Shown in pieces: positions 1 through 10,471 of a DNA stretch of 64,000 bases. The DNA is from Polytrichum commune. Its lineage: Eukaryota > Streptophyta > Polytrichopsida > Polytrichales > Polytrichaceae. The stretch spans positions 43,734,758-43,798,757 of the forward strand of contig OX485805.1 of assembly GCA_950295325.1 (NCBI GenBank), written 5' to 3'. The notes under the pieces are model-generated. The model had not been told where the DNA came from. It was given only the letters and a program-made list of their open reading frames with translations, and searched no databases. A program made the translations under genes and the position numbers. The stretch's first letter is position 1. The number at the start of each line of letters is the position of its first letter.

Positions 1-180
1 ATTGTCGAAAAAGAAATCAATTATCATTGTATAGGTCCAGCTGTCGACACAGTATTGGCACATAGAGAAAACAATCCTGGACATTTTGGGATAGTCTTAC
101 GAATGGGGCCAAGACAAGTGGCACCATTTGTAAAAGATAAATCCGGCGAATTCAGCAGTGTAACTATAGATGAGGTGTAA
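1..180 (+). pseudogene. Unidentified coding fragment X, copy 1 (cut by window edge)
   Basis: An open frame runs from base 1 to a TAA at 178-180. It is nearly the same as 28238-28417, where the matching frame also ends in a stop. The two translations differ at about three residues and share motifs such as NNPGHFG and PRQVAPFVKDKSGEF. I do not recognise the family. The start lies outside the window. In both places X sits just before a piggyBac relic, so it belongs to the large duplicated unit. It may be the 3' exon of a gene or a captured gene fragment. Confidence 0.45.
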
Positions 181-1360
181 AACATTAATCATGTTAATTT
201 ACATCTATGAAAGTACCCCACTGACACCTAAAGGCATCCCCACCAAATTGGGTATACGTCAAATAAATTGTATAATATTTTATACTTTTGGGGAGCCCTC
301 CATCTTGGGCGGGGCAGCTCATCTTGAGTTAAAGCCCACCAAAGCCTAGGCATACCCCCAGTATAATTAGGAAGCAATCAATAAGACAACGACACTTATT
401 ATCTTACATGGGATAAAGTAGGATATCGGAGTATCGGATATTAAAGTAATCTCTTGGCGGGCCGAAGGAGTTCCGTTATATGAACCATTTATGGCGGGGG
501 AAGGTCTTTACTATACCCGGACCGGTTCTAAACTGGGGACCGGACATTTGCATGTGGGATAAGAGCAAAGCATGACCTAGTAAATGTCATAGAATTGTCA
601 ATTCCTAAAGAAACTTAACATTTATTAACATTATGCACATCAAGTTGAGAGAGAAACTTGTGATAAAATCCATAGCGATACTCATGATGGACTTGAGAAA
701 TCCAAGGTCATCAATTTTGATACTTGAAAAAGGATGTGTTTAAATTACTATATTCTTCACTATAATAAGTTTAATAAGTAGGACATACACACGTTGTTTT
801 GTTTATTTTGGGCACAAATTGATCAAATGCACATGTTGATATCAATAGTTTGTACATTTGTAGCTAGAATACTACATCTTAGTGAACATTTTTATAATCA
901 ATAACACCACCACTTCCCAATTGTGACGGAGAATTTGCCCACATAAACTGGATGATAAAAAAATAAGGATATGTTGAGAGGCTCATTCCACATGTGTTTA
1001 CACTACATTTGGTTACTGGCTACTACAGTGTCCATCCTCGGAAGGGGAGAGTAGTATTGTCCCAATTTCCCTTTGTCTTGTGGGCATCGGTTCATTGGCA
1101 TTACGAACGGACACTTTATTCACGCCGGCCCCTAGCCTTTAGGGACCGGAGTTTCTATCTATCTATCTGTTTACACTACATGAAAAAGTATGCAACCATA
1201 CAAAACGCAATTTCAAAATACATAGATGTTTCATATGTTGGCACCCTCGACTTAATCTAATACTACTTGTAGAATTTCTAACCAATACGGTCGCGATTTC
1301 TTCGAATGATCTTTGAAGACCAACACCTAATGTTGATCATATGTTACTAGACATCAATGT
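181..1360. other. Non-coding flank and outer part of piggyBac relic copy 1
   Basis: No supported gene. Bases 181-235 still match the unit 2 flank. Bases 236-540 are unique here and begin after a TAA with a GGCATCCCCACC end that resembles the reverse complement of the small MITE end at 28530-28539. From about 541 the sequence again follows unit 2 (29921 onward), so this is the outer non-coding part of the duplicated piggyBac region. Short open frames here are not conserved between copies. Confidence 0.5.
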
Positions 1361-1409
1361 AGGGATACTTTTTTTTTTTCCATGACACTCTAGGAAAGTT
1401 ACTAAATGG

Positions 1410-1661
1410 TTATGATGATGAAGATTTAGCCAATGTGGAATCACTTGAAAGAGAAGGGTTATCACCCTTTATATTTATATATTGATAGACATAATCTCTT
1501 TGTGGACTAGGTATGCCCCCAACCAATATTACACTCACTTGAACGTTATCAAGTTTTTTAGAGTCTTGAAATCCATAAACTTGCTCTTCTTCATTTTGAG
1601 AGGAATCACTTGAACTTCCTCTTTGTAGAAAAATCTTACCAGGGCCCACTTTGCCCAACAT
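1410..1661 (-). pseudogene. Short serine-rich ORF attached to piggyBac relic, copy 1
   Basis: An 83-codon open frame on the minus strand. It is repeated as an 83-codon frame at 30616-30867, and a decayed third copy lies at about 44290-44505. The product would be polar and Ser-rich, with the central motif SSSDSSQNEEEQ and an SSSS end. It lies beyond the 3' end of the transposase relic, so it is not the transposase N-terminus in normal order. It could be an accessory ORF of the element or a piece of another insertion. Function unknown. Confidence 0.35.
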
Positions 1662-1767
1662 TACATCTTTAACAAGAGGATAAATTCCTGCAAATAATTC
1701 ATCTTTCTACCTACAATACCTACTAAATAAAATCTCATGTGCAATTATCTTCGAATTGCTTTACATA

Positions 1768-2001
1768 CACTAGAAGAAAACTTGTCCATATCAACCGGCC
1801 GTTGCGACTTGGCCATTGCGACTCATGCTAGGAAAATGAAAAAAAAATATCAATATGATTGTCAATTGGAGTATTTTAGTTAGTCATCATCCAAAACATC
1901 CGGGTGGACAACCACAAACATTTTTTTATGCATTTTCCTAGCATGAGTCGCAATGGCCAAGTCGCAACGGCCGGTTGATATGGACAAGTTTTCTTCTAGT
2001 G
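1768..2001. mobile_element. CACTA-type MITE with near-perfect long terminal inverted repeats
   Basis: A 234-bp element beginning CACTAGAAGAAAAC and ending with its reverse complement. The two arms match for about 70 bases around a roughly 90-base loop. It is flanked by ATA at 1765-1767 and 2002-2004. The duplicate region in unit 2 (about 30966-30980) reads straight through with a single ATA, giving an empty site and proving insertion with a 3-bp target duplication. CACTA ends and a 3-bp duplication are the signature of the CACTA (En/Spm) superfamily. No coding capacity. Confidence 0.9.
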
Positions 2002-2159
2002 ATATTACACCATGTGTATATGATATTGTGCATAATTTCTTTTATTTCATGTACAAATAAATATATATCAAAAAATTGCTAGTGAGAGGACTTGACCCTC
2101 TTCAACCCCCCTACAAGCACTAGTTCTTACCTAACCCCCCCTTATGTAGTAAACATTTA

Positions 2160-2834
2160 AATATAATTTGTGATTATTTTGCATGCCATGTCACAAAACA
2201 TTGACCTAGGCAAAGTACTTGGCAGTCACATGTACGGCAATAATATTGTTGTTTTTTTACCGCAGGTTCCACATTTTCTTCTTTTCCCTTCTTTATGCCC
2301 GCTCCACATCATGCTATAATGAAGCATGTGTGCATTTCCAACTCCACTCTCCGTCATGCATGTAGCTGCAAGCCGTTTAGCAAACAATGTTAGTTTCTTT
2401 GCTATTGCATAATTGAATTCCCTATGGGATAAATCTTTTATTTTCACCCTCCTTTTGCATATTACTTCTATACATGACCCATGAGCTTACCAATGATGTG
2501 TCAAGATTGTGCATAAATAGACGACGCCACCACTTGTGGTCTTTGTTTTGAACCGTGTGGTAGCCTCGAAGTTGATCCGCCACATCCACACCTCTCATGT
2601 GAGCTTGGTAATGAACTAGAATTGGGATGGACTTCTCCGCAGTCTTATGCCACCTTTTCACAAACACAACATCATTCATGTCAATAGCTGAGAATGCCAT
2701 GCTCAACAAACTAGCAGACTTATTGTCATACCAAATTATTGCTGCTAGTAAATTAGATGTGTGCATTCTCCAATGTCTGTCTCCCCTCTCCGGACCCTCT
2801 TTAGCCAAAGTCAATGCTTGTGGCCATCCCTTTC
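2160..2834 (-). pseudogene. piggyBac-like transposase relic, copy 1 (3' half)
   Basis: Minus-strand frames at 2422-2889 and 2226-2447 encode the C-terminal half of a DDE_Tnp_1_7 (piggyBac/PGBD) transposase. Visible are the family's RGVDVADQLRGYHT block followed by KWWRRLFMHNLDTSLVSSW, then a C-terminal Cys-rich zinc-binding tail starting RRKCGTCGKK and continuing, one base out of frame, as CDCQVLCLGQC. The N-terminal half is missing: homology stops at about 2834, where PEPCK coding sequence begins. Between the two main frames the reading frame also breaks. It is non-functional. A longer copy lies at 31140-32080. No TTAA-flanked termini were resolved. Confidence 0.8.
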
Positions 2835-4743
2835 TGTCGAAAATCAACACGAAGAAGCCTGTTTCTCGGGAAGTCTGCAAAGACGACACAGCACCTACCG
2901 TTAAGGTGCAGAATGTGGAGGAGCTTCATGCTCTACAGAAAAAGAAGGCATCGGCTCCAACGACGCCCGGAAATGCTACAAACCCCTCCACGCCCAAGAA
3001 CATGACTCCTCGCTCTTACCTCAGCGAAGAGGAGCGTCAGAAGCAGCAGATGCAGTCCATCAGGTAAATAAAACACTTGACGTATGTTTGTTGTCTTGGA
3101 TTGCTTCTTGAGGGGGAACTTTTTCTGCATCCTATTATTGACATTTGATGAGAACCTCCGTACTTCCTTCGTACAATCACTGCGGTGCAGCTCTGTTGCA
3201 TTTTCAGTGTCCTGTAGAGGAGGTATTGGCTTTGCTCATGCTTACTCACTTTCATGACGATTTTGGTAAACAATTGGCTTATGTTGATGTCCGATGGTCC
3301 TTGGAGTGCTTCTTGAGGAGAAGGTCTGCCTTGTATTATTGACATCCGGGCATCTTCCGTACCTGTGTGCAGCATGGCAAATACTGTAGTGCAGCTCTAG
3401 TGCGTCTTTAACTCTCTTGTTGAAGCTATCAATCTCATTTCTACGATGATTTTTGCAGTGCATCTCTGGCGTCGTTAACTCGTGAGAGCGGACCTCAAGT
3501 TATCAAGGGCGATCCGACCAGGAAGAGGTCACCCCCGAAATCTGTGGTGGCTCCCAGGCTCGACATCAGTGACAGTGCTTTGAAGTTCACGCATGTTCTG
3601 TACAACCTGTCTCCTGCTGGTTGGTCTTTGACACCCTCCTGCCAATTTATGCTGGCAGAGTTCTGATGATGCCTTTATAATCATCGTGTTTTTGCATTTT
3701 GAAAAAGGGAAAAAGTGCACACGTGATGATGTGGAAAGTGATGGTTGACTTTTTGATGGCTCTGCCCATTGGCAGAATTATACGAGCAGGCCATTAAATT
3801 CGAGAAGGGTTCATACATTACATCAACTGGAGCACTTGCTACACTGTCTGGCGCTAAAACTGGGCGGTCTCCTAAGGACAAACGTGTGGTGAAGGAGGAG
3901 ACCTCAAAGGATGACTTGTGGTGGGGAAAGTAAGTGCCTCTCGATTTCAAAGCCGACATAGTAGAATCTGTTTTGTGAATTCCCTTGTATGCAGAAAAAC
4001 GCACCAGTGAAATTGTGTGATAGGTTGAGCAGCTAATCTTTTGAAGTAACATTGCATTTTCCCAGGGGTTCTCCAAATATTGAAATGGACGAGGAGACAG
4101 TTTTGGTCAACCGAGAGAGAGCTGTCGATTACTTGAACTCTTTGGAGAAGGTAATTATTTTATATATATTTATATAATGATTTCTGCTTATATACTCTAT
4201 CGAAAGTGTCAATACTGTATATGTTGTGTGCATGAATTTAATGACGAAGTTTGCTGATCTCTGTGCCTTCCACTTTTGATTACAGGTCTTCGTGAACGAT
4301 CAGTTCCTGAACTGGGATCCGGAGAATCGCATCAAAGTGAGGATTATATCCGCTCGGGCTTACCACTCACTCTTCATGCATAACATGTAAGTACCGATTC
4401 TCTGGAAACCGTCAACCCTTATCTCCCTTCTACAGTACGCCCGGTATGCACGCTGAACGCTGGACTCTGCTTTGGCTTTAGCGAAATTCTTGATTTCATG
4501 GTTACTCTCACTCACTATTCACGTGCACAAAGTGCAAGGCCTCTGGCACAACGAACTCTATAGCGTTTTTGGTGAAAGGGGAGAATTTGGAGATGATCAC
4601 TTGAATTGGCCCACACTGGAGGCCTCCCTCTAGATCTGGCTAGAGGGAGATATATTTCGATGTATGCATGTCTTTGGTGTGCTCGGTGGCATTAAGCATA
4701 TGGGTGGCAGGTGCATCCGCCCTACACCTGAAGAGCTGGAGGA

Positions 4744-4748
4744 TTTTG
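4744..4748. repeat. Target site duplication of the Copia insertion (second copy 10810-10814)
   Basis: TTTTG lies directly before the left LTR and again directly after the right LTR. Removing the element plus one copy restores the PEPCK exon reading ...EELEDFGTPDF... in frame. This fixes the insertion point and the element ends. Confidence 0.93.
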
Positions 4749-5086
4749 TAAAGGCAAACAGATGGAAATGCACAAGTATCTGTGCGTGGAAACAATTGAT
4801 GGAAACAAAAATTTTATTTCTCCCTTATCTAATACATTCTACGGAATACAGTGTTCTAACTATTCCTGAGCCTAATGTATGATCCTTGCCGACATAGCCA
4901 TGTCCTGCCGAGCATTCTACTCTTGACACTCTATCTGCACAAGATACCGGAACACTGATTCACTTGAGGTAAAGTAACAATCTACTCCTGTGATTCTAGA
5001 ACTTACTCTACTAGAAGTTTCCTAATCTCTAACAGAATTCATCCAGACGAATGAGTAATGAACGTAACTAACTAATCCGTTCATCA
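4749..5086 (-). repeat. 3' LTR of the Copia element
   Basis: 338 bp. It matches 10472-10809 except at three positions (by eye: near the start, in GCGTGG/GCGAGG, and in CTACGG/CTACGA). Confidence 0.95.
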
Positions 5087-5095
5087 CTCCCACTC
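5087..5095 (-). other. Polypurine tract of the Copia element
   Basis: On the minus strand GAGTGGGAG sits directly upstream of the 3' LTR start (TGATGAACGG). This is the expected place for plus-strand DNA priming. Confidence 0.75.
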
Positions 5096-5924
5096 GTTCT
5101 TTGCTCATTCGTGCTTACTAAGCCCTAATCGCTAACTTTCTAAGTCTTTCATTGTCAAGACGACACCTGGCCCTAATCATTACCCTATACCTAATGAGTA
5201 ACCCTATTCCTGTTGAGATACCCTAACCTGTTACTTCTGCTCCATACCGCTCACTTGTGTAGCAATGATGGTTCGGTAGTAGAATCTGATATGTGTATCT
5301 CTGTGATGATCATGTGGAATGGTGTATCACTCTCCTTAATCATTTTGCTGTCATTATGAGGTATGGTGCAACACCTTTCGACCATCTCTCCTCTTTCTCT
5401 CGAAACGTCGTGTCTTCGGTCTGACTCAGATAAGTGCTATTTCTCAAGGTTCTCTTCATTTCAGTCTGCTCTCTAAGGATTTCTCTCCTGTGTGCCTTGC
5501 AATCGAAGTTCTTGAGTTACTCCTGGTTTCTTTGTCTCAACCATGCTCCTAGAGTTCTCTCCTGAGTTGTTCCTGTGCACCTGTTGAGTTATATCTGTAT
5601 TGTTGAAAAGTTGAGAGCTGCTATCCTGAAAATTATATATTTCCTTGTTGTAGACTTCTCTCGATAGAGCTTACTTGTGACTTCTTTGATGTAGCATTCC
5701 CTTGTGCGCTGCCGCATTTCTGAAAACTTTCAATTTGTTGTTCTTCTCAGAGGTTCTCCCACTGGTTCTGTTAACTAGGTTTTCCTAAGAAGTTTGTTGA
5801 TAACTCTCTCCGATGTATCTGTCCCTTGTGCTTTGACATACATGCTATATATCTATCAAATGATTCTAATGTATCTATTAGGATACTTGTAAGGTTGCTC
5901 ACTTGTGTATACGCTTGCTATCTT
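5087..5924 (-). other. Long non-coding 3' region of the Copia element
   Basis: About 838 bp between the pol stop and the polypurine tract, pyrimidine-rich on the plus strand (purine-rich in the transcript), with many short CTCTC/TTCTC runs. I see no envelope-like frame. Copia elements usually have a much shorter interval here. Confidence 0.55.
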
Positions 5925-8921
5925 TCAATCGCTTTTGCTCTTCTTGGAATCAGTACATGCATTCTGACGCTTTTGTTGTTGTTGATTCTCTGTGCAAACG
6001 TCTTCACATATTCTCCCACTCGTTTGAAACGGAGGAGCGACAACGCCATGCAGAGTACGAAGATGTTGAAAGGACTCACGAGGTAAAGCTTTTGTGAGTA
6101 TGTCGGCCAGCTGTTGTTTGGTGGAGATATAAAAGACGTCAATCTGGTGTTGTTCATACTTTTCTCTGATCACGTAGTACTTGGTTTCGATATGCTTGGT
6201 GCGTTTGTGATATTTAGGGTTTTTAACCAGTTGGATGGCACCCTGATTGTCTGAATAAACAGGAGTTGGTGCAGAAGAACGAAACCCGAGGCTGTGAAGT
6301 AACCGGCGGAGCCAGATAGCCTCCTTGACGGATTCCGCCATGGCTACGAACTCGGCTTCGGTTGTTGAGTCAGCCGTGCATCCTTGACGTTTGCTGCACC
6401 ATGCGATGGCACCATTTGCCAGAAGAAACAGGTAACCTGTGCGAGATTTGCGATCATCATGATCACCCGCATAATCGGCATCACAATACCCTCGTAAGGT
6501 AAGGTCAGATGGTACACCAGAGTACGAAATACCCATGTGAAGAGTGTCAGATAGATAGCGGAAGATGCGCTTGACGGCAGTCCAATGGGATGTTCGGGGT
6601 TCACTGGTGAACTTCGCAACGCGGCTGACAGCGAAGGCAATATCAGGTCGTGTAAGAACCATAGCATACATTAAACATCCAACTGCTTCTCGATAAGGTA
6701 TCGAAGAAGGTAATAGAGCATCATCTGGTCCTTGTGAAGCCTGGACAGGATTGTGTGTGTCGGCTGGGGTCGAAACCGGTGTTGCGTTGTCGAGTTGAAA
6801 ACGTTGAAGAATGTCAGAAATATACCGGGCTTGATTGATAAGAATGCTGTGTGTGAGAGGATCGCGGTGAACTTGAAAACCCACATAATAATCCATGTCG
6901 CCATGAGTCACCTTGAACATGCTTGCGAGATGCTTGATAACAGCATCAAGGTCTTGTTCACTTGTAGCACAAACAATGCCATCATCGACGAAGATTCCGA
7001 CGATAAGATCAACTGTTTGGAGGGAAGTGAGCCGATAGTAGACACAGGAATCGGCATCACTAGTAACGAGGTTATAGAGTTTCAGGAACGCATCAAAGGT
7101 ATGATTCCAGAGCCTCCCAGATTGTTTTAGACCATATAGGCTTTTGAGAAGTAAGCATACATGAGAAGGATTTTTAGGATTAAGAAACCCTTCAGGCTGA
7201 TGCATATATATGCGAGTAGTGAGATCACTATTGAGATAGGCTGTGCCGATGTCGAACTGACGCATATGCATGCGAAGAACAGATGCAATGGCGAACAGAA
7301 CTCTAACCGAGTCGTGTTTGATGACAGGGCTGAAAGTCTCTTCATAATCAATGCCATGAACTTGGCTGTAGCCTTTGGCGACGAGGCGCGCTTTGTACTT
7401 GTCGATTGCACCAGTGGAGGTATACTTGATCTTATACACCCATTTGCATTTGATAATATTGCGTCCAGGCGGAGGAGGGACTAAAATCCAGGTACGATTT
7501 TCCATAAGTGAATCATATTCACGTTCCATGGCAGCTTTCCAGAAAGCAGCTTGAGGTGACATGGTAGCAGCCTTGTATGTAGGAGGTTCTCGATAAGTTT
7601 CTGCTGTTTGTATCATGTTAGCAAATGAGAACTGGTTATTCTCGGGTAGAGAATTGGAGTCAGTATGAAAAGGAGATGGTTCAGAGTATAGATCAGAAAT
7701 TGATCGATACTTGGGATGGACAGGTTCATCTGACGCAGGTGTAGAATGTGCCTTGAATGTCGAAGGAGCATCAAGGTCATATGGATCAGATGCGGTAGAA
7801 TTAGGAGAAGAAGGTGGAGAAACTGGATCAGGGGAAAGAATGGGAGGAATAGTGGGAGGAGAGATGTCTCGTGGAGAGATAGGTTGTGGAGAGATGTCTC
7901 GTGGAGGGGAGTCAGTATGACTATGATCATTAGAAGGTAAAGACGCATTAGAATGCATAGCTCCCACTGAATCACTAATGGATAAAGAAGTAATGTCATC
8001 AGGAGAATTCGCGGGTGTTGTAGAATTTAAAGGAAGAGAAGAAGGAATAGAAACCAGAGAGGGTGAAACTGATGAGGATAAGATAAAGGAATACCCGGTG
8101 GTTTCGTCAAACAACACATTAGAACTTTCAGTGACATTGTCTGTCCGCGGGTTCCAAAATCGCCAGCCCTTGCTAGTATCACTATACCCGACGAAGATAA
8201 CCTTTACGCTCTTTGGTTGGAACTTGGTACGGAGGAATTTATCGATGAAGATATATGCAAGGGTACCGAATGTTCGATAATGGGAGACGCTTGGTTTGCG
8301 ATGGAACCATAACTCGTAAGGTGTTATTAATCCAACCTGTGTGTTAATGGTGCGGTTTAAAATGTATACCGCAGTGTGAACCGCTTCTGCCCAGAGCTTG
8401 AGAGGTACGTCATGGAGATGCAGCATGCTTCGGGCGGCTTCACATATGGTTCGGTTGTCACGCTCAACGTATCCATTTTGTTGAGGTGTGTATGCTGTGC
8501 TTGTTTCCCTCGTGATTCCTTCTTGCTCTAAGAATAGATCAAATGCTGTATTGCAGAACTCTTTGCCACGGTCTGTGCGAATAGTTTTGACTCGATTTCC
8601 CGTGGTGTTAGCAATAGATCGGATGACTTTGGTAAAGAACCGAATAGCATCAGTCTTAGCACGGAGGAAAGCCACGAACCGATAGGAAGTACAATCGTCT
8701 TTGATGAGGATATAATACCGTGAACCTGCTAACGATGGTTGTGACATTTTCCCGCATAAATCTGCGTGCAGAAGCTCACCAGGAACTTTAGAACGTTCTT
8801 TGTGAGGATTGACAGGATAAGTCGCCTTGTGTTGCTTGCCGAGAGCGCAGCCACGACAAACAGGAGGTAAGATACTGCTGGGAGAGATTGAAAAATCCTG
8901 CAAACTTCGGTGAGTGCTCAT
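5925..8921 (-). CDS. Copia pol: integrase, reverse transcriptase, RNase H
   Basis: A 998-codon frame in the same register as gag. It opens inside the pre-integrase zinc region (CRGCALGKQH), then the integrase core with HADLCG, TDRGKEF and the TPQQNGYVER block. A Ser/Pro-rich linker of about 150 residues leads to the copia reverse transcriptase (KCKWVYKIKY, ARLVAKGYSQ, KSLYGLKQSGRLW, active-site box IFVDDG). RNase H follows (SKRQGCTADSTTEAEF, YSDNQGAI, KHIETKYY, DILTKALP). The Met at 8921 is only the first ATG after the TAG and is not a natural start. The last 40 or so residues after the RNase H are polar and lack a family match. Confidence 0.93.
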   Translation of the reverse strand: MSTHRSLQDFSISPSSILPPVCRGCALGKQHKATYPVNPHKERSKVPGELLHADLCGKMSQPSLAGSRYYILIKDDCTSYRFVAFLRAKTDAIRFFTKVIRSIANTTGNRVKTIRTDRGKEFCNTAFDLFLEQEGITRETSTAYTPQQNGYVERDNRTICEAARSMLHLHDVPLKLWAEAVHTAVYILNRTINTQVGLITPYELWFHRKPSVSHYRTFGTLAYIFIDKFLRTKFQPKSVKVIFVGYSDTSKGWRFWNPRTDNVTESSNVLFDETTGYSFILSSSVSPSLVSIPSSLPLNSTTPANSPDDITSLSISDSVGAMHSNASLPSNDHSHTDSPPRDISPQPISPRDISPPTIPPILSPDPVSPPSSPNSTASDPYDLDAPSTFKAHSTPASDEPVHPKYRSISDLYSEPSPFHTDSNSLPENNQFSFANMIQTAETYREPPTYKAATMSPQAAFWKAAMEREYDSLMENRTWILVPPPPGRNIIKCKWVYKIKYTSTGAIDKYKARLVAKGYSQVHGIDYEETFSPVIKHDSVRVLFAIASVLRMHMRQFDIGTAYLNSDLTTRIYMHQPEGFLNPKNPSHVCLLLKSLYGLKQSGRLWNHTFDAFLKLYNLVTSDADSCVYYRLTSLQTVDLIVGIFVDDGIVCATSEQDLDAVIKHLASMFKVTHGDMDYYVGFQVHRDPLTHSILINQARYISDILQRFQLDNATPVSTPADTHNPVQASQGPDDALLPSSIPYREAVGCLMYAMVLTRPDIAFAVSRVAKFTSEPRTSHWTAVKRIFRYLSDTLHMGISYSGVPSDLTLRGYCDADYAGDHDDRKSRTGYLFLLANGAIAWCSKRQGCTADSTTEAEFVAMAESVKEAIWLRRLLHSLGFRSSAPTPVYSDNQGAIQLVKNPKYHKRTKHIETKYYVIREKYEQHQIDVFYISTKQQLADILTKALPRESFQHLRTLHGVVAPPFQTSGRICEDVCTENQQQQKRQNACTDSKKSKSD

Positions 8922-8933
8922 GCTCTTAATAAC

Positions 8934-10412
8934 CTAGACATTGATGTGAGCCATTCGATTATGCCAGAGTATGAGGTTATCAGCATCAGTCGTAGTTGTA
9001 AGAGCTGTGGATGAAACATGTTGGATCGGTTGATCATATCTGATAGGAATCACTGGCTTGATAGATAACTTGTAGAGAGTGCCGATCTGAATTCCTTCCA
9101 TAACTTTTGGTCCACGACCAAAATCTCTGTATATGGCACATGTACCATCATTTGTCTGAAAAGAATATCCTGCTTTAGAAGCAATGCCGATGGAGAAGAG
9201 ATTTCTTCGGAGTTCAGGTATATACAAAACATTGCGTAATATACCGTGTTTTTCTTGGCCATTTACAGTTCGTGTGATTTCAATATCTCCTTTGCCTTGT
9301 ACCCAAATATTTCGGTCATCGGCGACAGCAACCGACCATTGTCCTTTAGGAATAGGTGTGAACGTAGAAAACCAATCCCTATGATCGGTCATATGTTCGG
9401 TTGCGCCGGAGTCAGCGAACCAAGTAGTCTTGTCTAAATTGACATTGAAAGCATGTGAGTGCTGATTAATTGTTGCAAATGCGCAGGAATCAGCATCAGA
9501 TTCAGAAGAAGGATTACTTGCACCTGAGGTTGGATCTGAGTTGCTCTGTTCAGTTGTAGCAACACATACTTCACTGTGTCTGTTGCGTGAATCTCTTTGT
9601 GGACGCTCTGGCTTGTGTTGTCTCGGGTTTGAAAACTTGTGCTTATCATGCCGTGGATGTGGACATTCGGCTGTCCAATGATCGAATTCTCCACAGTTGT
9701 AACATCTTGTTTTGCTCTTCAATTCTTTCATGTACTCCTTGCTTTGTTCACTTGTGTGTTTCTTGCCTTTTGCAGAAGCCTTGCCGGATCGTGTGAAGAA
9801 TGCCGAGTCGCTTGCAGATTCATCGTCCTGCTGCTTCATAAGGTTCTCCAATTGAAGACATCTGGCCTTCAGATTTGCAACAGTCTGCTCATCAGCAGGA
9901 ACGTTATTCCAACCTGTGACGATGTGATATTTGTAATTCGCTGGTAGTGTGCACATGATCTTAGTGATCATGGCATCTTCAGTAGGTGGATGGCCTAACT
10001 CTTTCAGAAGACCTGCTAGACTTAAGACCTTGTTAATATGGGAGTTGATAGTATCTCCCGGATTCATCTTGTATTCGTAGAAACTGTTCTGAACCATATA
10101 GACATTCTCTTTAGACTTCTGTTGATACAAGGAGCAAAGAGTTGACCACATAGAAGCAGCTGATGTGCAGTTTACCAGATTCTCAAGAATAGGTATAGAT
10201 ACAGATGAGCTGATCATCCTTTGTGCAATAGTATCAGCCTTCTCCCATGCTAGCTTTTCAGCCTCTGGTGCGTTATCACCAGGCTTAGGAGTGGTACCAT
10301 TTGTAATGAGTAGTAGAGCTTTTTCTTTGAAACACAGTTCCATATGGAACCGCCAGACTGGGAACTTATCACCTTCGAAAACTTTAATAGTCTCAGACTC
10401 TTTCTTGTCCAT
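8934..10412 (-). CDS. Copia gag-protease
   Basis: The likely start is the ATG at 10412 (MDKKESETIKVFEG), about 60 bp after the primer site. The longer open frame begins inside the LTR and is less plausible. The product is about 492 residues. It has a UBN2-type gag, a CCHC zinc knuckle (CYNCGEFDHWTAECPH), an aspartic protease active site in WFADSGATEHM, and the start of the pre-integrase domain (LWHNRMAHI). It ends at a TAG (8936-8934). The frame continues on the far side without shift, so gag and pol are one polyprotein broken by this single codon. Confidence 0.92.
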   Translation of the reverse strand: MDKKESETIKVFEGDKFPVWRFHMELCFKEKALLLITNGTTPKPGDNAPEAEKLAWEKADTIAQRMISSSVSIPILENLVNCTSAASMWSTLCSLYQQKSKENVYMVQNSFYEYKMNPGDTINSHINKVLSLAGLLKELGHPPTEDAMITKIMCTLPANYKYHIVTGWNNVPADEQTVANLKARCLQLENLMKQQDDESASDSAFFTRSGKASAKGKKHTSEQSKEYMKELKSKTRCYNCGEFDHWTAECPHPRHDKHKFSNPRQHKPERPQRDSRNRHSEVCVATTEQSNSDPTSGASNPSSESDADSCAFATINQHSHAFNVNLDKTTWFADSGATEHMTDHRDWFSTFTPIPKGQWSVAVADDRNIWVQGKGDIEITRTVNGQEKHGILRNVLYIPELRRNLFSIGIASKAGYSFQTNDGTCAIYRDFGRGPKVMEGIQIGTLYKLSIKPVIPIRYDQPIQHVSSTALTTTTDADNLILWHNRMAHINV

Positions 10413-10457
10413 TTTGTTGAATGACAATAGACACGCTTCCAGAATTGTTTCAATGCA

Positions 10458-10471
10458 GTGGGCCCATAACC
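10458..10471 (-). other. Primer binding site for a half initiator-Met tRNA
   Basis: The plus strand here reads GTGGGCCCATAACC. From memory this equals the anticodon arm of plant tRNA-iMet (anticodon CAT included). It lies directly beside the 5' LTR end. The element is therefore predicted to prime on a tRNA cut in the anticodon loop, as Drosophila copia, yeast Ty5 and Volvox Osser do, rather than on the tRNA 3' end as most plant elements do. Confidence 0.85.

Noticed and set aside
2627-3067. 146-codon plus-strand ORF spanning the piggyBac/PEPCK junction
   Set aside because: Its first half is the antisense of the transposase relic; only the second half (from about 2835) is PEPCK exon 1. The apparent start codon is not PEPCK's. 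A chimeric protein is possible but unsupported.
4749-5086. LTR with canonical TG...CA ends
   Set aside because: Extending by TG/CA on the left breaks the match to the other LTR and shortens the target duplication to 3 bp. The ends TGATG...CTTTA with 5-bp TTTTG fit both LTRs.
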